Positions 44,501-55,552 of a stretch of 64,000 bases of DNA are shown here, piece by piece. A program made the position numbers and the translations under genes. The DNA comes from Nemertoderma westbladi (lineage: Eukaryota; Xenacoelomorpha; Nemertodermatida; Nemertodermatidae), in the NCBI GenBank assembly GCA_032718475.1, contig JAUCBJ010003602.1, forward strand, positions 62,001 through 126,000, read 5' to 3'. The notes under the pieces are model-generated. The model was not told the origin of the DNA, did no database searches, and saw nothing but the letters and a program-made list of their open reading frames with translations. The number at the start of each line of letters is the position of its first letter. The first letter of the stretch is position 1.

Positions 44501-46823
44501 GTAAAGGTTTGTACATGCAACCAATGTAAAGGTTTGTACATACAGTACAACCAATGTAAAGGTTTTTTACATACAACCAATCAAATGTAAAGGTTTGTAC
44601 ATACAACCAATCAAATGTAAAGGTTTGTACATACAACCAATCAAATGTAAAGGTTTGTACATACAACCAATCAAATGTAAAGGTTTGTACATACAACCAA
44701 TCAAATGTAAAGGTTTGTACATGCAACCAATCAAATGTAAAGGTTTGTACATACAACCAATCAAATGTAAATGTTTGTACATACAACCAATCAAATGTAA
44801 AGATTTGTACATGCAACCAATCAAATGTAAAGGTTTGTACATACAACCAATCAAATGTAAAGGTTTGTACATACAACCAATCAAATGTAAAGATTTGTAC
44901 ATACAACCAATCAAATGTAAAGGTTTGTACATACAACCAATCAAATGTAAAGGTTTGTACATACAACCAATCAAATGTAAAGGTTTGTACATACAACCAA
45001 TCAAATGTAAAGGTTTGTACATACAACCAATCAAATGCAAAGGTTTGTACATACAACCAATCAAATGTAAAGGTTTGTACATACAACCAATCAAATGTAA
45101 AGGTTTGTACATACAACCAATCAAATGTAAAGGTTTGTACATACAACCAATCAAATGTAAAGGTTTGTACATACAACCAGTCAAATGTAAAGGTTTGTAC
45201 ATACAACCAATCAAATGTAAAGGTTTGTACATGCAACCAATCAAATATAAAGGTTTGTACATACAACCAATCAAATGTAAAGGTTTGTACATACAACCAA
45301 TCAAATGTAAAGGTTTGTACATACAACCAATCAAATGTAAAGGTTTGTACATACAACCAATCAAATGTAAAGGTTTGTACATACCACCAATCAAATGTAA
45401 AGGTTTGTACATACAACCAATCAAATGCAAAGGTTTGTACATACAACCAATCAAATGTAAAGGTTTGTACATACAACCAATCAAATGTAAAGGTTTGTAC
45501 ATACAACCAATCAAATGTAAAGGTTTGTACATACAACCAATCAAATATAAAGGTTTGTACATACAACCAATCAAATGCAAAGGTTTGTACATACAACCAA
45601 TCAAATTCAAAGGTTTGTACATACAACCAATGTAAAGGTTTGTACATACAGTACAACCAATGTAAAGGTTTGTACATACAGTACAACCAATGTAAAGGTT
45701 TGTACATACAACCAATCAAATGTAAAGGTTTGTACATACAACCAATCAAATATAAAGTTTTGTACATTCAACCAATCAAATGTAAATGTTTGTACATACA
45801 ACCAATCAAATGTAAAGGTTTGTACATACAACCAATCAAATGTAAAGGTTTGTACATACAACCAATCAAATATAAAGGTTTGTACATACAACCAATCAAA
45901 TGCAAATGTTTGTACATACAACCAATCAAATTCAAAGGTTTGTACATACAACCAATCAAATATAAAGGTTTGTACATACAACCAATCAAATGTAAAGGTT
46001 TGTACATACAACCAATCAAATGTAAAGGTTTGTACATACAACCAATCAAATATAAAGGTTTGTACATACAACCAATCAAATGCAAAGATTTGTACATACA
46101 ACCAATCAAATTCAAAGGTTTGTACATACAACCAATCAAATGTAAAGGTTTGTACATGCAACCAATGTAAAGGTTTGTACATACAGTAGAACCAATGTAA
46201 AGGTTTTTTTACATACAACCAATCAAATGTAAAGGTTTGTACATACAACCAATCAAATGTAAAGGTTTGTACATACAACCAATCAAATGTAAAGGTTTGT
46301 ACATACAACCAATCAAATGTAAAGGTTTTTTACATACAACCAATCAAATGTAAAGGTTTGTACATACAACCTATCAAATGTAAAGGTTTGTACATACAAC
46401 CAATCAAATGTAAAGGTTTGTACATACAACCAATCAAATGTAAAGGTTTGTACATACAACCAATCAAATGTAAAGGTTTGTACATACAACCAATCAAATG
46501 TAAAGGTTTGTACATACAACCAATCAAATGTAAAGGTTTGTACATACAACCAATCAAATGTAAAGGTTTGTACATACAACCAATCAAATGTAAAGGTTTG
46601 TACATACCACCAATCAAATGTAAAGGTTTGTACATACAACCAATCAAATGCAAAGGTTTGTACATACAACCAATCAAATGTAAAGGTTTGTACATACAAC
46701 CAATCAAATGTAAAGGTTTGTACATACAACCAATCAAATGTAAAGGTTTGTACATACAACCAATCAAATATAAAGGTTTGTACATACAACCAATCAAATG
46801 CAAAGGTTTGTACATACAACCAA
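23509..46823. repeat. 30-bp satellite array, segment 3 (23 kb)
   Basis: The largest uninterrupted block of the array. The 531-bp cassette recurs ending near 26013, 28158, 30967, 32519, 35472, 37080, 41094, 42826 and 46170; two copies (34912 and 36520) carry an extra 30 bp. A tandem duplication of about 1.61 kb links 34254-35864 with 35865-37470 (shared marker GTACAAACAACC at 35006 and 36614). The region of about 31.0-34.3 kb is repeated at about 41.1-44.6 kb (shared marker TACAACCACCAAATG at 32894 and 43201). The segment ends in ACCAA, the target site of the BEL/Pao insertion. Confidence 0.97.
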
Positions 46824-47566
46824 TGTTCCCGACTATAGTCAGTATTTCATCGTATAGTATGGCCCAAAATTCTTATCACCTGTTATTGCCGTAGAAATTC
46901 CATTTTATTGAGTGAGAATGTCATGACGTCATAACATGACGTCACAAAAGTAAAAGTATAGTGTATCTTGCATGAAGGCTTGCTCGCCTCATGATCACGA
47001 GAGAATTATCATATCCTATAATGAGTGAGTGAATATTAGAACCATTTAAAGTGAAAGGACACATTGAGTGAGAGGCAACAATGGAAGTGTAAGGCATCCT
47101 CTGGGATTTATCCTCACCTGTGTATATTGGTGTATAACGTATTATATATTTTGGCCCCATTTTCTATGGCCTATTGTTATTAGGTAAACCAATCCCAGAT
47201 GGCTTTCCTTCCATTCATATATGACAAGAGCAGGATGATATTAGATTCATTCTGTCGATATAACTTTGTAGAAACGTTACATAGTTTTCACCGTTCGTTC
47301 GTACTTTCGTTCTTTCGTTCGTTCTGACCTATTGGTCACTGAACTTAACTATTATTGTTCTAATTGAACTGAACGTACAGTACATTTGTACTGTACGTGT
47401 TATAAGTCATTTGTTGAAGGAAGGAAGCGTCATCATGTGATTGTGCACTGGTGCCGTTTATACATATTGAACATTAAAGTAACTAGGACTTGAACTGAGT
47501 TTTCTAGACGAATGAAACGGACGCGTAGAAACGACGTTCTTAGAGGGAAAGAATATCGACGGAACA
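46824..47566 (+). repeat. 5' LTR of the BEL/Pao element
   Basis: 743 bp, TG...CA ends. No difference from the 3' LTR was noticed in a by-eye comparison; the offset is a constant 9,893 bp. It contains two perfect cAMP-response palindromes (TGACGTCA at 46924-46931 and 46937-46944), an AT-rich TATA-like stretch around 47140-47150 and an ATTAAA near 47473. The 72-codon minus-strand open frame inside it is present in both LTRs and is not considered a gene. Confidence 0.93.
46924..46944. promoter_or_regulatory. Paired CRE/ATF palindromes in the LTR
   Basis: Two TGACGTCA octamers start 13 bp apart in the 5' LTR and again at 56817-56824 and 56830-56837 in the 3' LTR. TGACGTCA is the consensus for CREB/ATF-family bZIP factors, so the pair is a plausible enhancer of element transcription. 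Function is inferred from the motif only. Confidence 0.5.
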
Positions 47567-47637
47567 AAGTGAAAACTATCTCGTTGAAAACGACAACGTG
47601 TAGCCGAATTAACGAACTTGAATAGATTTGATCTTCA
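47567..47637 (+). other. Leader between 5' LTR and gag (primer-binding region)
   Basis: A 71-bp leader starting AAGTGAAAAC. The tRNA primer-binding site should lie just after the LTR, but I could not match it to a particular tRNA 3' end. Confidence 0.5.
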
Positions 47638-50600
47638 ATGGCTAGCGCCAACCGAACGCCATCAACGAACCATCCATCAGTGGAAACGAGCTCAGACCTC
47701 ATTGACATGAGGGATGAGCCCAGACGAGTATCAGTCGTGGATGGCAGGATCGAGTCGGGCCGAGAACTCGCCCGAACCCCGAGAACGAACCCAACACAAG
47801 CGGAGGGCGCCTGGCAACCAACAACGAGCCCAGGCGGTGTGGCACGCTCAATTCCTGGGGCTGCTAGAGCAAGCATCGGAGCTCGCTTACGCACTAGCAG
47901 CTTGGTGGGAACTGGGCAGGGGCCACCCACTCACCCACAACGAGCTGTCCTCCCAACTCACGAACCTGAACCGGCCAATATTCGACACGAACCTGAAAGA
48001 ACCTCGACACAGACAACACGACCCAAAGACCCCCAGATCCAACGATCATCACGTTCACAACGAAGTGCTGTTCTGATTGATCCCCAACAACCAGAGATCC
48101 TTAAACGACGATCGCAACGAGCAGAACTGACTCTGTTTGGAACTGTTGAGAACCCAACTGGTGAACTGCCGGTGGAACCGGAGCTAAGTATACTTTTAAA
48201 TAAAATAACGGTCTACATAGATCATTTACGTGCGTGCGGAGAGGAACAAAGGGCTGTTGAGATTGAAGACCGGGTCAAAGCCCAGTGTCAATCTCGAGAG
48301 ACCCGTTCCAATCCAAACGTTAGGAGGGAACCCAGAGGAACCCAGAGTGAAGATCTGAGGGAAGGAGACCCGACCCCAAGCATTATCACCGAGGTGCCAC
48401 GCGTTGATCCAGAGGATTCTGTGTCCCAAGTGACACCAGACTCCATCTGGGAGAACGTCCCTAGGCAGAGTGATCGTGTTTCAGGGGTCGGATCTATACA
48501 CTCATCCACGATCAATCGAATGAGAACGAATGTAGGGATTGAACAAGCAAGAATGGAGCTAGCGGATGGCATGAGAGAACAAGAGCGTGAGTTAGAGAGA
48601 GAAAATAAAAGGAGAGTGAGTGAACGTGAACTGGAAAGAATAGAAAAAGAGGAACGTGAGGAACGTGAGAAAAGGGAACGAGAGAGAAGGGAACGAGTAC
48701 AACAGATTGCAGATGAGATGGAACGGGATAAAAGGGAAGGTGAGATAGAAAGGGAACGGGCAAGGGCCAAGAGGGAAATGGTTCGGCTAAATGCTGAACA
48801 GTGTATATTACGTATGGAAGAGGAGGCATCTCAACTTGGAATTTCCCAGAGGGGAAATAAAAGCAAGTGTGATTCAATGAATATACTAACTACTGTAGAA
48901 CCCAATAACCGAACTACTGTAGAACCCAATAACCGAGAAATTGAAAGTAACCTTCTAGCCATAGAAACACCCCGTTACCCATCACCCGTACGTAGAATAT
49001 CAGTGCGTACAGTACGGAAACCTGGTAATACATCAAAACCAGAATATTGTATTAGTAGCAGAACACCAGCAATTACAGAGCGCTTTAATAGCACGTTAGG
49101 CAACTCTGCTTCAAATGGCCCCAGAGGGGCTAAGAACCAAACATATAATTTGGAAAGCCCAGCAAATACTGTAAATGATGCTGTTACCAGCTGTATATAT
49201 AGAACAGGGCACCATATTGAAACCCCTGTGTCAATCATCCAGTACACTGGTGACGAAATGTCAGAACAAGCAGGCATGAATCATAACATTCAGACTCAAG
49301 TGCCGGCACCGGATTGCAGCAGTAGGCCTATTAGTCGGCTGCATTCGACCGGTCCGCCGGTAACACATTCTGTGCCGGTTTGCGGTACACCAGATTACAG
49401 CTGCAGTGATCAGCTACATGCGACTGGTCCGCCGCTGTCCAATTCTATACGCCTACCTGTGCCTGTACGCAGTACACCAGACTGCACAGCATGCAGTAGG
49501 CAGAATCCCGATTATTATTATTTACCGGTATCTAGCCAGAACCATAGGCCTAATGCTAATAGTAATACTCAAATACCGGTATCTGAAAGTTTAGATAGGC
49601 CTAATCTTAATGTACCGGTATCTTATGATTATAGGCCAAGTTATGTAGGCTTACCTAACAGCCTGATGCATACCGGTACTGTTAATCATACATGTAACCC
49701 TGCTGATGTAGGTCAAAATCAACATCAGTCTATAGACCACCCTATCCCATCCGAATTAAATCAAAATATCGGTATCCAATATGAACCAAGGTATGGCTAT
49801 GGAACACCATTGAGCAGTACTGGTAACCCAAGCCATTTAAACCCCAGAGCCGAGGAATTTCTACCCGTCCCCATAGGCGAAGTAGGAATGCCAGATGGCC
49901 AATATAAATACAAAACCCGTAGCGAAGTGAGTGAAACCCCACAGCAACGGGCAGTAACCTTTTCAAATCAAATAAATAATGGACCCGGATTATCCAAAAT
50001 ACCGAGTCTAGCGTACCCATCTATAGGAGCGCAAAGACAACAGAATAAAAATAATACCGCTGGCTACAATTACACAGGAGAAGCAGCCCCACATGGACCC
50101 CCTTATGTACAAGCAGGAATGGTCCCTCAATGTTATCAGAGCGGAGGAGAGAGTGAGTTAAGTCATATGGCGGCAATAACAGACGCCATAAAAGCCAAGC
50201 TAGAACTGCCACAGGCTAAACCGTTTACCTTCAGTGGAGAATACCCGGAAGAATATATTCAGTTTCGACAGCTATATACCACTGAAATTCTACTGAAACA
50301 TAACCTGTCAGAAGCACAGAAGATGACCTACCTGATGGTTTACACAACTGGCAAAGCAAAGGAAGTTGTTAGACAATATGCAGGCCTAACAGATGGTTTG
50401 CGACTAGCATGGGAAGCCATTGAAAAGCGATATGGAAATCCTTCACGTATAATGCAGGCAACAATCAACAAATTGGTCACTAACAAACAAATCACCACGA
50501 CTGCCGAGTTTAGGGACTTTACAGAAAGGGTAAACAAAGCCCTGGTTGCCTTGAAGGAACTCGATATGCCGCATGAGTTGAATGGCATCCATAACATGCG

Positions 50601-53600
50601 AAAAATAATTGAACTAATTCCCTATTGGGCGAGGAACGCATGGAGAAAGGAAGCAGCACGGACTCGCAGCCAACTGAACCGCGAACCAACCATGAACCAA
50701 CTGGCGAAATTCCTTTCAGATCAAACCGAGATACAAGATGACCCTGTATTCGCAGAGGGACTACTATCAGCTGGTATCGCTGAGCGCCGGGACCGATCAC
50801 ATTCACGGGATGACTCAACCCGACAATCGAGAGCAGATTACCCCCGAAAAACAAATATGCTGGTACCAAAGAAATCATTTGAATCTAACAAAGGGATGAT
50901 AAAACCTGAACGAGAGCAAGTCTACACAACAACGTCGACTAGTCCGATGAAGAGCCTACAATCGGACAAACAAGTCCGTTTCTCCAGCTACTCCCCAAAG
51001 CCACATACCCCAGATAGAGATTCCCAGGAGTTGGTATACACCCTTGCAACCTGTGATCCAAGCGCAAAGTGCTATCTACATCCAAATGCAAGAGACCATC
51101 AATTCGTGCAGTGTACCCAATGGATAAATGCCGCTGCGGATGAAAAATGGGACTATTTAAAGAAGAATGGACTGTGTAGGAGATGCTATGGGCGTGGCCA
51201 CATTGGACGCGACTGTCCGCACAACTCCAACACCAGGCATGAACCCAGAACATATGAACGATCCAGATCATACTCACCCGGAGGAGCGAGCGGGCTGACA
51301 CCCCTCACAAAGGAAACTAAAAATCTAAAACCCCATAGTAACCGAGGAGATACTGATACTACTACTGTTAACCAAAATAAAAATGAGAATCTAACATCTA
51401 AGACAGGGGGGGATCAGACCCAACATCCTAACCCTGCCTGGATGGCGAGATACAAGGATCCCCAGGGATCTGAAGTGAGTGGAACCACTGTTAATAAGAC
51501 CCAGGCAGTGACCCACATGGCGACATGTATGTCCCTGTCAGGGATTAAAGTGTACCTCAAAATTGTGCCAGTAAAAGTAATGTATAAAAATGAAAAACAA
51601 GTAACAACATATGCCTTCCTAGATGATGGTGCGACTATAAGTCTAATAAGTCGTACCCTTGCTGATACTCTGGGAATGGAGGGAACCAGAACTAAGTTAG
51701 GCCTGGCCATGGTGGGCCACCAGACAACATCAATGGGGGCCATGAGTACCAAGTGCTCCATAGGTGCTCTGGAAGGCCGAGGGACACTCATCATTCATGA
51801 TGCTGAGGTAGAAGTAATACCAGACGTTGGAGTTAACTGTACCCAACCAGATGAGGTAGAAATTGAGAGATACCAACACTTAAAGGGAATTAACTTAACA
51901 AACTTGCACATTGACATACCCTATGTGACTGTACTGCTTGGGATGAACAATCCTGAGGCACATGAAGAACTGGAAGTTAGGAAAGGTAGCAACCCAGGGA
52001 AGACACCATGGGGAAAGCTAACACCATTTGGGTGGTGTGTGACTGGACCACTGGAAACAACAGACTATATACACAACAAAACGAAGCGAGGTCTGGTGAA
52101 TCATGTGGAAATAACTACAGACTTAGAGACATTACTGAATAGGGACTGTGAGGGCCTTCATGACAACACATTGGGAGACTCTCCAGAGGACCGTAGGGCC
52201 TTACAGACTCTTAAGGACTCAATCCAACTGATAGATGGACACTACGAGGTAGACATGTTGTGGAAGGACCCCAATGAACGGCTTGAAAACAACTACATAA
52301 TGGCGAGAAATCGTCTGAGAAAGTTAAAAGAAAAACTGAGGAAACTACCAGCAGCAGAAGAAGCCATAAACAAGGCAATATGTAAGTATATAGAAAGGGG
52401 GTGGGCAATAGAACTTCCAGAGGATGCACAGGAAACTGACCGGACGTATTACTTACCGATACACACAGTGTGGGAACCAAGAAAGAACAAATACCGAGTA
52501 GTACATGATGCTGCAGCGAAGTACCATGGAAAATCGCTAAATGATTACCTTGTTCGTGGACCCAATATATACAACACAGGACTAGACGTTCTTCTAAGAT
52601 TCAGGAAGGGAACATTTGCTTTCACATGTGATGTGGAAGCAATGTTCCACCAGGTACGGGTGAACCCAAAAGACAGCAACAGCTTACGGTTCCTTTGGTA
52701 TGAAGGGGAGCTAGGCTCAAAGGAACCCAAAATCTACAAAATGATCGTCCATATTTTTGGTGCTAATTCATCTCCATGTGCGACAACATACGCTTTGAGA
52801 GAGACTACAAATGGCGAAAATCCTGCAATCCAGAATCCATCAGCAGATACAGTGGAAATGATTCGAGAACATTTTTATGTTGATGACGGACATGAGACAG
52901 GAAACTCAGAGGAGGAGTTGGTCAGGATTGCCAAGGAGGCTAAACTTTGTTTAGCGGGGGGAGGATTCAACCTGACCAAGTTTTTATCAAATTCCGAATA
53001 TATTACCAACTGCATGACAGACGGGACCCAACAGGAGCCACTGAACAAATTAACCACAGAACCAGAATACAAACCAATGATAGAAGCTGATGGAGACAGC
53101 GACGAAGTTCGAGCTTTAGGGATAGTCTGGAACCGAAGAACAGATGCATTTGAGTACCATATGGCGAAAATGAAAAGAGGGAAACATACTAAAAGGGAAT
53201 ATCTATCCTTTGTTGCCCGGATCTATGACCCAATGGGTCTACTCTCAAGGATCACAGTTGTTGGTCGACAAATACTTAGGGAAGCCCATCTACTGAAAGT
53301 TGGTTGGAATGATGAACTTCCCGAAGGAATAAGGAAGAAATGGGACAAATGGATGGATAGTTTACAACTACTAGATAAGATCACGATAGATCGGGCCTAC
53401 TTTCCCGACGGAAACATGGAAAACTTAGAGATACATATCTTCAGTGACGCCTCAGACAAAGGCTATGGAGCAGTAGCCTATGTGGTTCAAAGACAGAATA
53501 ATAGAAGGAGGGCACGGGTTGCATATAGTAAGGCGAGACCGGCCCCATTAAAAATTGTCACAATTCCTAGGATAGAACTCATGGCAGCTTTATTAGGAGT

Positions 53601-55071
53601 GAGAATAGGAAGACAGTTAGGAAAGGCGATTGGAAATATACAAACCTGGTATTTTTGGACTGACTCTACCACTGTTATTCATTATATCAGGACTGACGCA
53701 CGAAGATTCAAAGTCTTTGTTGCTAATCGAGTTGCAGAAATCCAAGAACTAACAGACATCAACAACTGGAACTATTGTCCAACGTCAATAAATCCCGCAG
53801 ACCAAATATCGAGAGGAATAATTGGAACACAGAAGAAGGAAGACGAAGATCTGTGGCAATATGGCCCGGAGTACCTCAAGGACGAAGGAAGATGGCCTGA
53901 ATTTCCAGGAGGTCCACAGGCTCTACTGGAAGGAGTCAAAGGGGATGACCCGGAATTACGAAGGGAATTAGTTATGTCAACCACTATAAGAGACAAACCA
54001 ACAATGACAGAGCGAATACTCCACCATGATCGCTCATGGTATGACACTAAACGGCGTGTAGCGCGATGGAGGATGTGGATGGCTTGGATACGAACACGGA
54101 AAAGTGGAGGGCCCCGACCAGAACTACATGTGGAAAATGCAGGGATGGCTATCATAAAGTACATTCAACAGGAGGGCTTCCCAGATGAAGTGGAGAAACT
54201 AGTGGTTGGAAAACCTATCCCGAAAGACAGCAACCTGAGACCATTGAGCCCCATTATGAAGGATGGAGTAGTCTGTATGGGCTCCCGGCTGGGGAATGCT
54301 CCAGGAGGGATTGTCCCTGATTGCCCCATATTGATCCCGAAAGACTCAGTTATCGTGGATAAGATTATACACGATTCCCATGAAGCCTCACAACATGGAG
54401 GTGTGGAAGCAACACTCACGAGGATACGGAGGAAATTCTGGATTCCAGCAGTCAGGAGAAGAGTGAAGGGCTGGGTGGAGAAGTGTGTTACCTGTCGCAC
54501 CATTCGCCGACAGAGGGTGGAGCAGGTGATGGCACCTTTACCTGCGGAGCGGATAACACCCTATGAGCCACCATTCACAAATTGTGGTGTTGACCTCTTT
54601 GGTCCGATTAACGTCAAAGTGGGCCGACGATACGAGAAACGATGGGGTTCCATATTTGTGTGTTACGCCTCAAGGGCTGTTGCCCTGGAATTAGTTAAAG
54701 ATGCAAGCGCGAACTCATTTATTAATGCACTCAGAAGATTCATTACAAGGTGTGGAGCAGTGCGAAGGATTAGCTCTGATAATGGGTCGAATTTCATTGG
54801 AGCTAATCGAGAACTTCAAGATCTATACCGGATTGCGCAAACACCTGCTATTGAAGAACATGCGAGGAAACAAGGTGTCAAGTGGAAATTCCATACCCCT
54901 TATGCCCCCCATTCTTCAGGAGTCTGGGAAAGACTTGTAGGAAGTGCTGAGCGGCTCTTAGAGGCAAGCATAGCACTAGATGCATTCTTAAAAATGCAGC
55001 TGCAATGCAGCATGCCGATCCTAGTAGTAGTAGGTAGTAGTAGAGGCAAGCACCCGAAATCGATGCCTTGA
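47638..55071 (+). CDS. BEL/Pao Gag-Pol polyprotein, ends early in integrase
   Basis: A single 2,477-codon frame. Residues 1-300 are hydrophilic. About 300-400 is a charged Glu/Arg coiled coil. A Ser/Pro/Tyr-rich low-complexity stretch follows, then a DUF1759-type Gag domain at about 857-1030. A CCHC zinc knuckle (CRRCYGRGHIGRDC) lies near 1180. The aspartic protease has AFLDDGATISLI near 1326. The reverse transcriptase (about 1610-1800) has its catalytic FYVDD near 1746. The RNase H/Pao A17 region has IFSDASDKGYG near 1934 and TDSTTVIHYI near 2008. Integrase follows: an HHCC zinc-binding region (HDSHEASQHGG, CVTCRTI) near 2245-2285, and a catalytic core with GVDLFGP, SDNGSNF and GVWERL supplying the acidic triad. 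After about residue 2441 the reading enters an 82-bp insertion and stops at 55069-55071. Confidence 0.93.
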   Translation: MASANRTPSTNHPSVETSSDLIDMRDEPRRVSVVDGRIESGRELARTPRTNPTQAEGAWQPTTSPGGVARSIPGAARASIGARLRTSSLVGTGQGPPTHPQRAVLPTHEPEPANIRHEPERTSTQTTRPKDPQIQRSSRSQRSAVLIDPQQPEILKRRSQRAELTLFGTVENPTGELPVEPELSILLNKITVYIDHLRACGEEQRAVEIEDRVKAQCQSRETRSNPNVRREPRGTQSEDLREGDPTPSIITEVPRVDPEDSVSQVTPDSIWENVPRQSDRVSGVGSIHSSTINRMRTNVGIEQARMELADGMREQERELERENKRRVSERELERIEKEEREEREKRERERRERVQQIADEMERDKREGEIERERARAKREMVRLNAEQCILRMEEEASQLGISQRGNKSKCDSMNILTTVEPNNRTTVEPNNREIESNLLAIETPRYPSPVRRISVRTVRKPGNTSKPEYCISSRTPAITERFNSTLGNSASNGPRGAKNQTYNLESPANTVNDAVTSCIYRTGHHIETPVSIIQYTGDEMSEQAGMNHNIQTQVPAPDCSSRPISRLHSTGPPVTHSVPVCGTPDYSCSDQLHATGPPLSNSIRLPVPVRSTPDCTACSRQNPDYYYLPVSSQNHRPNANSNTQIPVSESLDRPNLNVPVSYDYRPSYVGLPNSLMHTGTVNHTCNPADVGQNQHQSIDHPIPSELNQNIGIQYEPRYGYGTPLSSTGNPSHLNPRAEEFLPVPIGEVGMPDGQYKYKTRSEVSETPQQRAVTFSNQINNGPGLSKIPSLAYPSIGAQRQQNKNNTAGYNYTGEAAPHGPPYVQAGMVPQCYQSGGESELSHMAAITDAIKAKLELPQAKPFTFSGEYPEEYIQFRQLYTTEILLKHNLSEAQKMTYLMVYTTGKAKEVVRQYAGLTDGLRLAWEAIEKRYGNPSRIMQATINKLVTNKQITTTAEFRDFTERVNKALVALKELDMPHELNGIHNMRKIIELIPYWARNAWRKEAARTRSQLNREPTMNQLAKFLSDQTEIQDDPVFAEGLLSAGIAERRDRSHSRDDSTRQSRADYPRKTNMLVPKKSFESNKGMIKPEREQVYTTTSTSPMKSLQSDKQVRFSSYSPKPHTPDRDSQELVYTLATCDPSAKCYLHPNARDHQFVQCTQWINAAADEKWDYLKKNGLCRRCYGRGHIGRDCPHNSNTRHEPRTYERSRSYSPGGASGLTPLTKETKNLKPHSNRGDTDTTTVNQNKNENLTSKTGGDQTQHPNPAWMARYKDPQGSEVSGTTVNKTQAVTHMATCMSLSGIKVYLKIVPVKVMYKNEKQVTTYAFLDDGATISLISRTLADTLGMEGTRTKLGLAMVGHQTTSMGAMSTKCSIGALEGRGTLIIHDAEVEVIPDVGVNCTQPDEVEIERYQHLKGINLTNLHIDIPYVTVLLGMNNPEAHEELEVRKGSNPGKTPWGKLTPFGWCVTGPLETTDYIHNKTKRGLVNHVEITTDLETLLNRDCEGLHDNTLGDSPEDRRALQTLKDSIQLIDGHYEVDMLWKDPNERLENNYIMARNRLRKLKEKLRKLPAAEEAINKAICKYIERGWAIELPEDAQETDRTYYLPIHTVWEPRKNKYRVVHDAAAKYHGKSLNDYLVRGPNIYNTGLDVLLRFRKGTFAFTCDVEAMFHQVRVNPKDSNSLRFLWYEGELGSKEPKIYKMIVHIFGANSSPCATTYALRETTNGENPAIQNPSADTVEMIREHFYVDDGHETGNSEEELVRIAKEAKLCLAGGGFNLTKFLSNSEYITNCMTDGTQQEPLNKLTTEPEYKPMIEADGDSDEVRALGIVWNRRTDAFEYHMAKMKRGKHTKREYLSFVARIYDPMGLLSRITVVGRQILREAHLLKVGWNDELPEGIRKKWDKWMDSLQLLDKITIDRAYFPDGNMENLEIHIFSDASDKGYGAVAYVVQRQNNRRRARVAYSKARPAPLKIVTIPRIELMAALLGVRIGRQLGKAIGNIQTWYFWTDSTTVIHYIRTDARRFKVFVANRVAEIQELTDINNWNYCPTSINPADQISRGIIGTQKKEDEDLWQYGPEYLKDEGRWPEFPGGPQALLEGVKGDDPELRRELVMSTTIRDKPTMTERILHHDRSWYDTKRRVARWRMWMAWIRTRKSGGPRPELHVENAGMAIIKYIQQEGFPDEVEKLVVGKPIPKDSNLRPLSPIMKDGVVCMGSRLGNAPGGIVPDCPILIPKDSVIVDKIIHDSHEASQHGGVEATLTRIRRKFWIPAVRRRVKGWVEKCVTCRTIRRQRVEQVMAPLPAERITPYEPPFTNCGVDLFGPINVKVGRRYEKRWGSIFVCYASRAVALELVKDASANSFINALRRFITRCGAVRRISSDNGSNFIGANRELQDLYRIAQTPAIEEHARKQGVKWKFHTPYAPHSSGVWERLVGSAERLLEASIALDAFLKMQLQCSMPILVVVGSSRGKHPKSMP
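54971..55052. other. 82-bp insertion in integrase, flanked by 12-bp direct repeats
   Basis: TAGAGGCAAGCA occurs at 54959-54970 and again at 55041-55052, so the extra segment is 82 bp including one repeat copy. Its content is a GCAGCTGC-type palindromic stretch (about 54996-55015) and a TAG/GTA-rich run (55022-55043), unlike the surrounding coding sequence. Since 82 is not a multiple of three, it accounts for the shift between the Gag-Pol frame and the downstream integrase C-terminal frame. It may be a small insertion with target duplication, or repair filler. Confidence 0.75.
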
Positions 55072-55552
55072 TGAGGACGCATTCCGCACAGTGTTAGCAG
55101 AAACAGAGGCAACAATGAATGCGCGGCCGCTATGTGCGTTAAATGATGACCCGAATTCTTACGAGGTTTTGACACCAAACCATCTACTACTGAGGAGACC
55201 AGTCCAGGTTTTGAGTAAAGACCTGTTCGACGAGAATGACCTATATTCCAGAAAGACATGGAAAGTAATACAAGTAGTATCAAAGATATTCTGGCGCCAA
55301 TGGGTAACTGAATATTTACCAACCCTTCACAAGCGACACAAGTGGCGGGTGGAAAGGAGAGATCTGAAACCGGGAGATCTAGTCATAGTGACAGATGACA
55401 CCCTAGCGAAACACGATTGGGTGATGGCTAGAGTAGTAAATTGCCTGCAGGGACCCGATGGGCACACTAGAACAGTCGAATTGAAGACGAGTGGAAAGAA
55501 ACTTGTAAGACGTCCGATAAGCAAATGTTGCTTATTGGAGCAAACTGTCTAA
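55043..55552 (+). pseudogene. Integrase C-terminal (DUF5641-like) segment, out of frame with Gag-Pol
   Basis: An open frame offset from the upstream polyprotein. It contains ATMNARPL, NHLLLRRP, FWRQWVTEYLPTL and LKPGDLVIVTD, the conserved C-terminal module of BEL/Pao integrases (about 150 residues), and ends at a TAA at 55550-55552. It has no start codon of its own in a good context, which supports the view that it was once continuous with the frame ending at 55071. Confidence 0.85.

Noticed and set aside
46942-47160. 72-codon minus-strand frame in the 5' LTR (and its copy at 56835-57053)
   Set aside because: Present only because the LTRs are duplicates; no start context or homology.
54971-55052. 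Reading the 82-bp segment as a small intron
   Set aside because: No GT-AG boundaries fit the frame, and the 12-bp direct repeats at its edges fit an insertion better.
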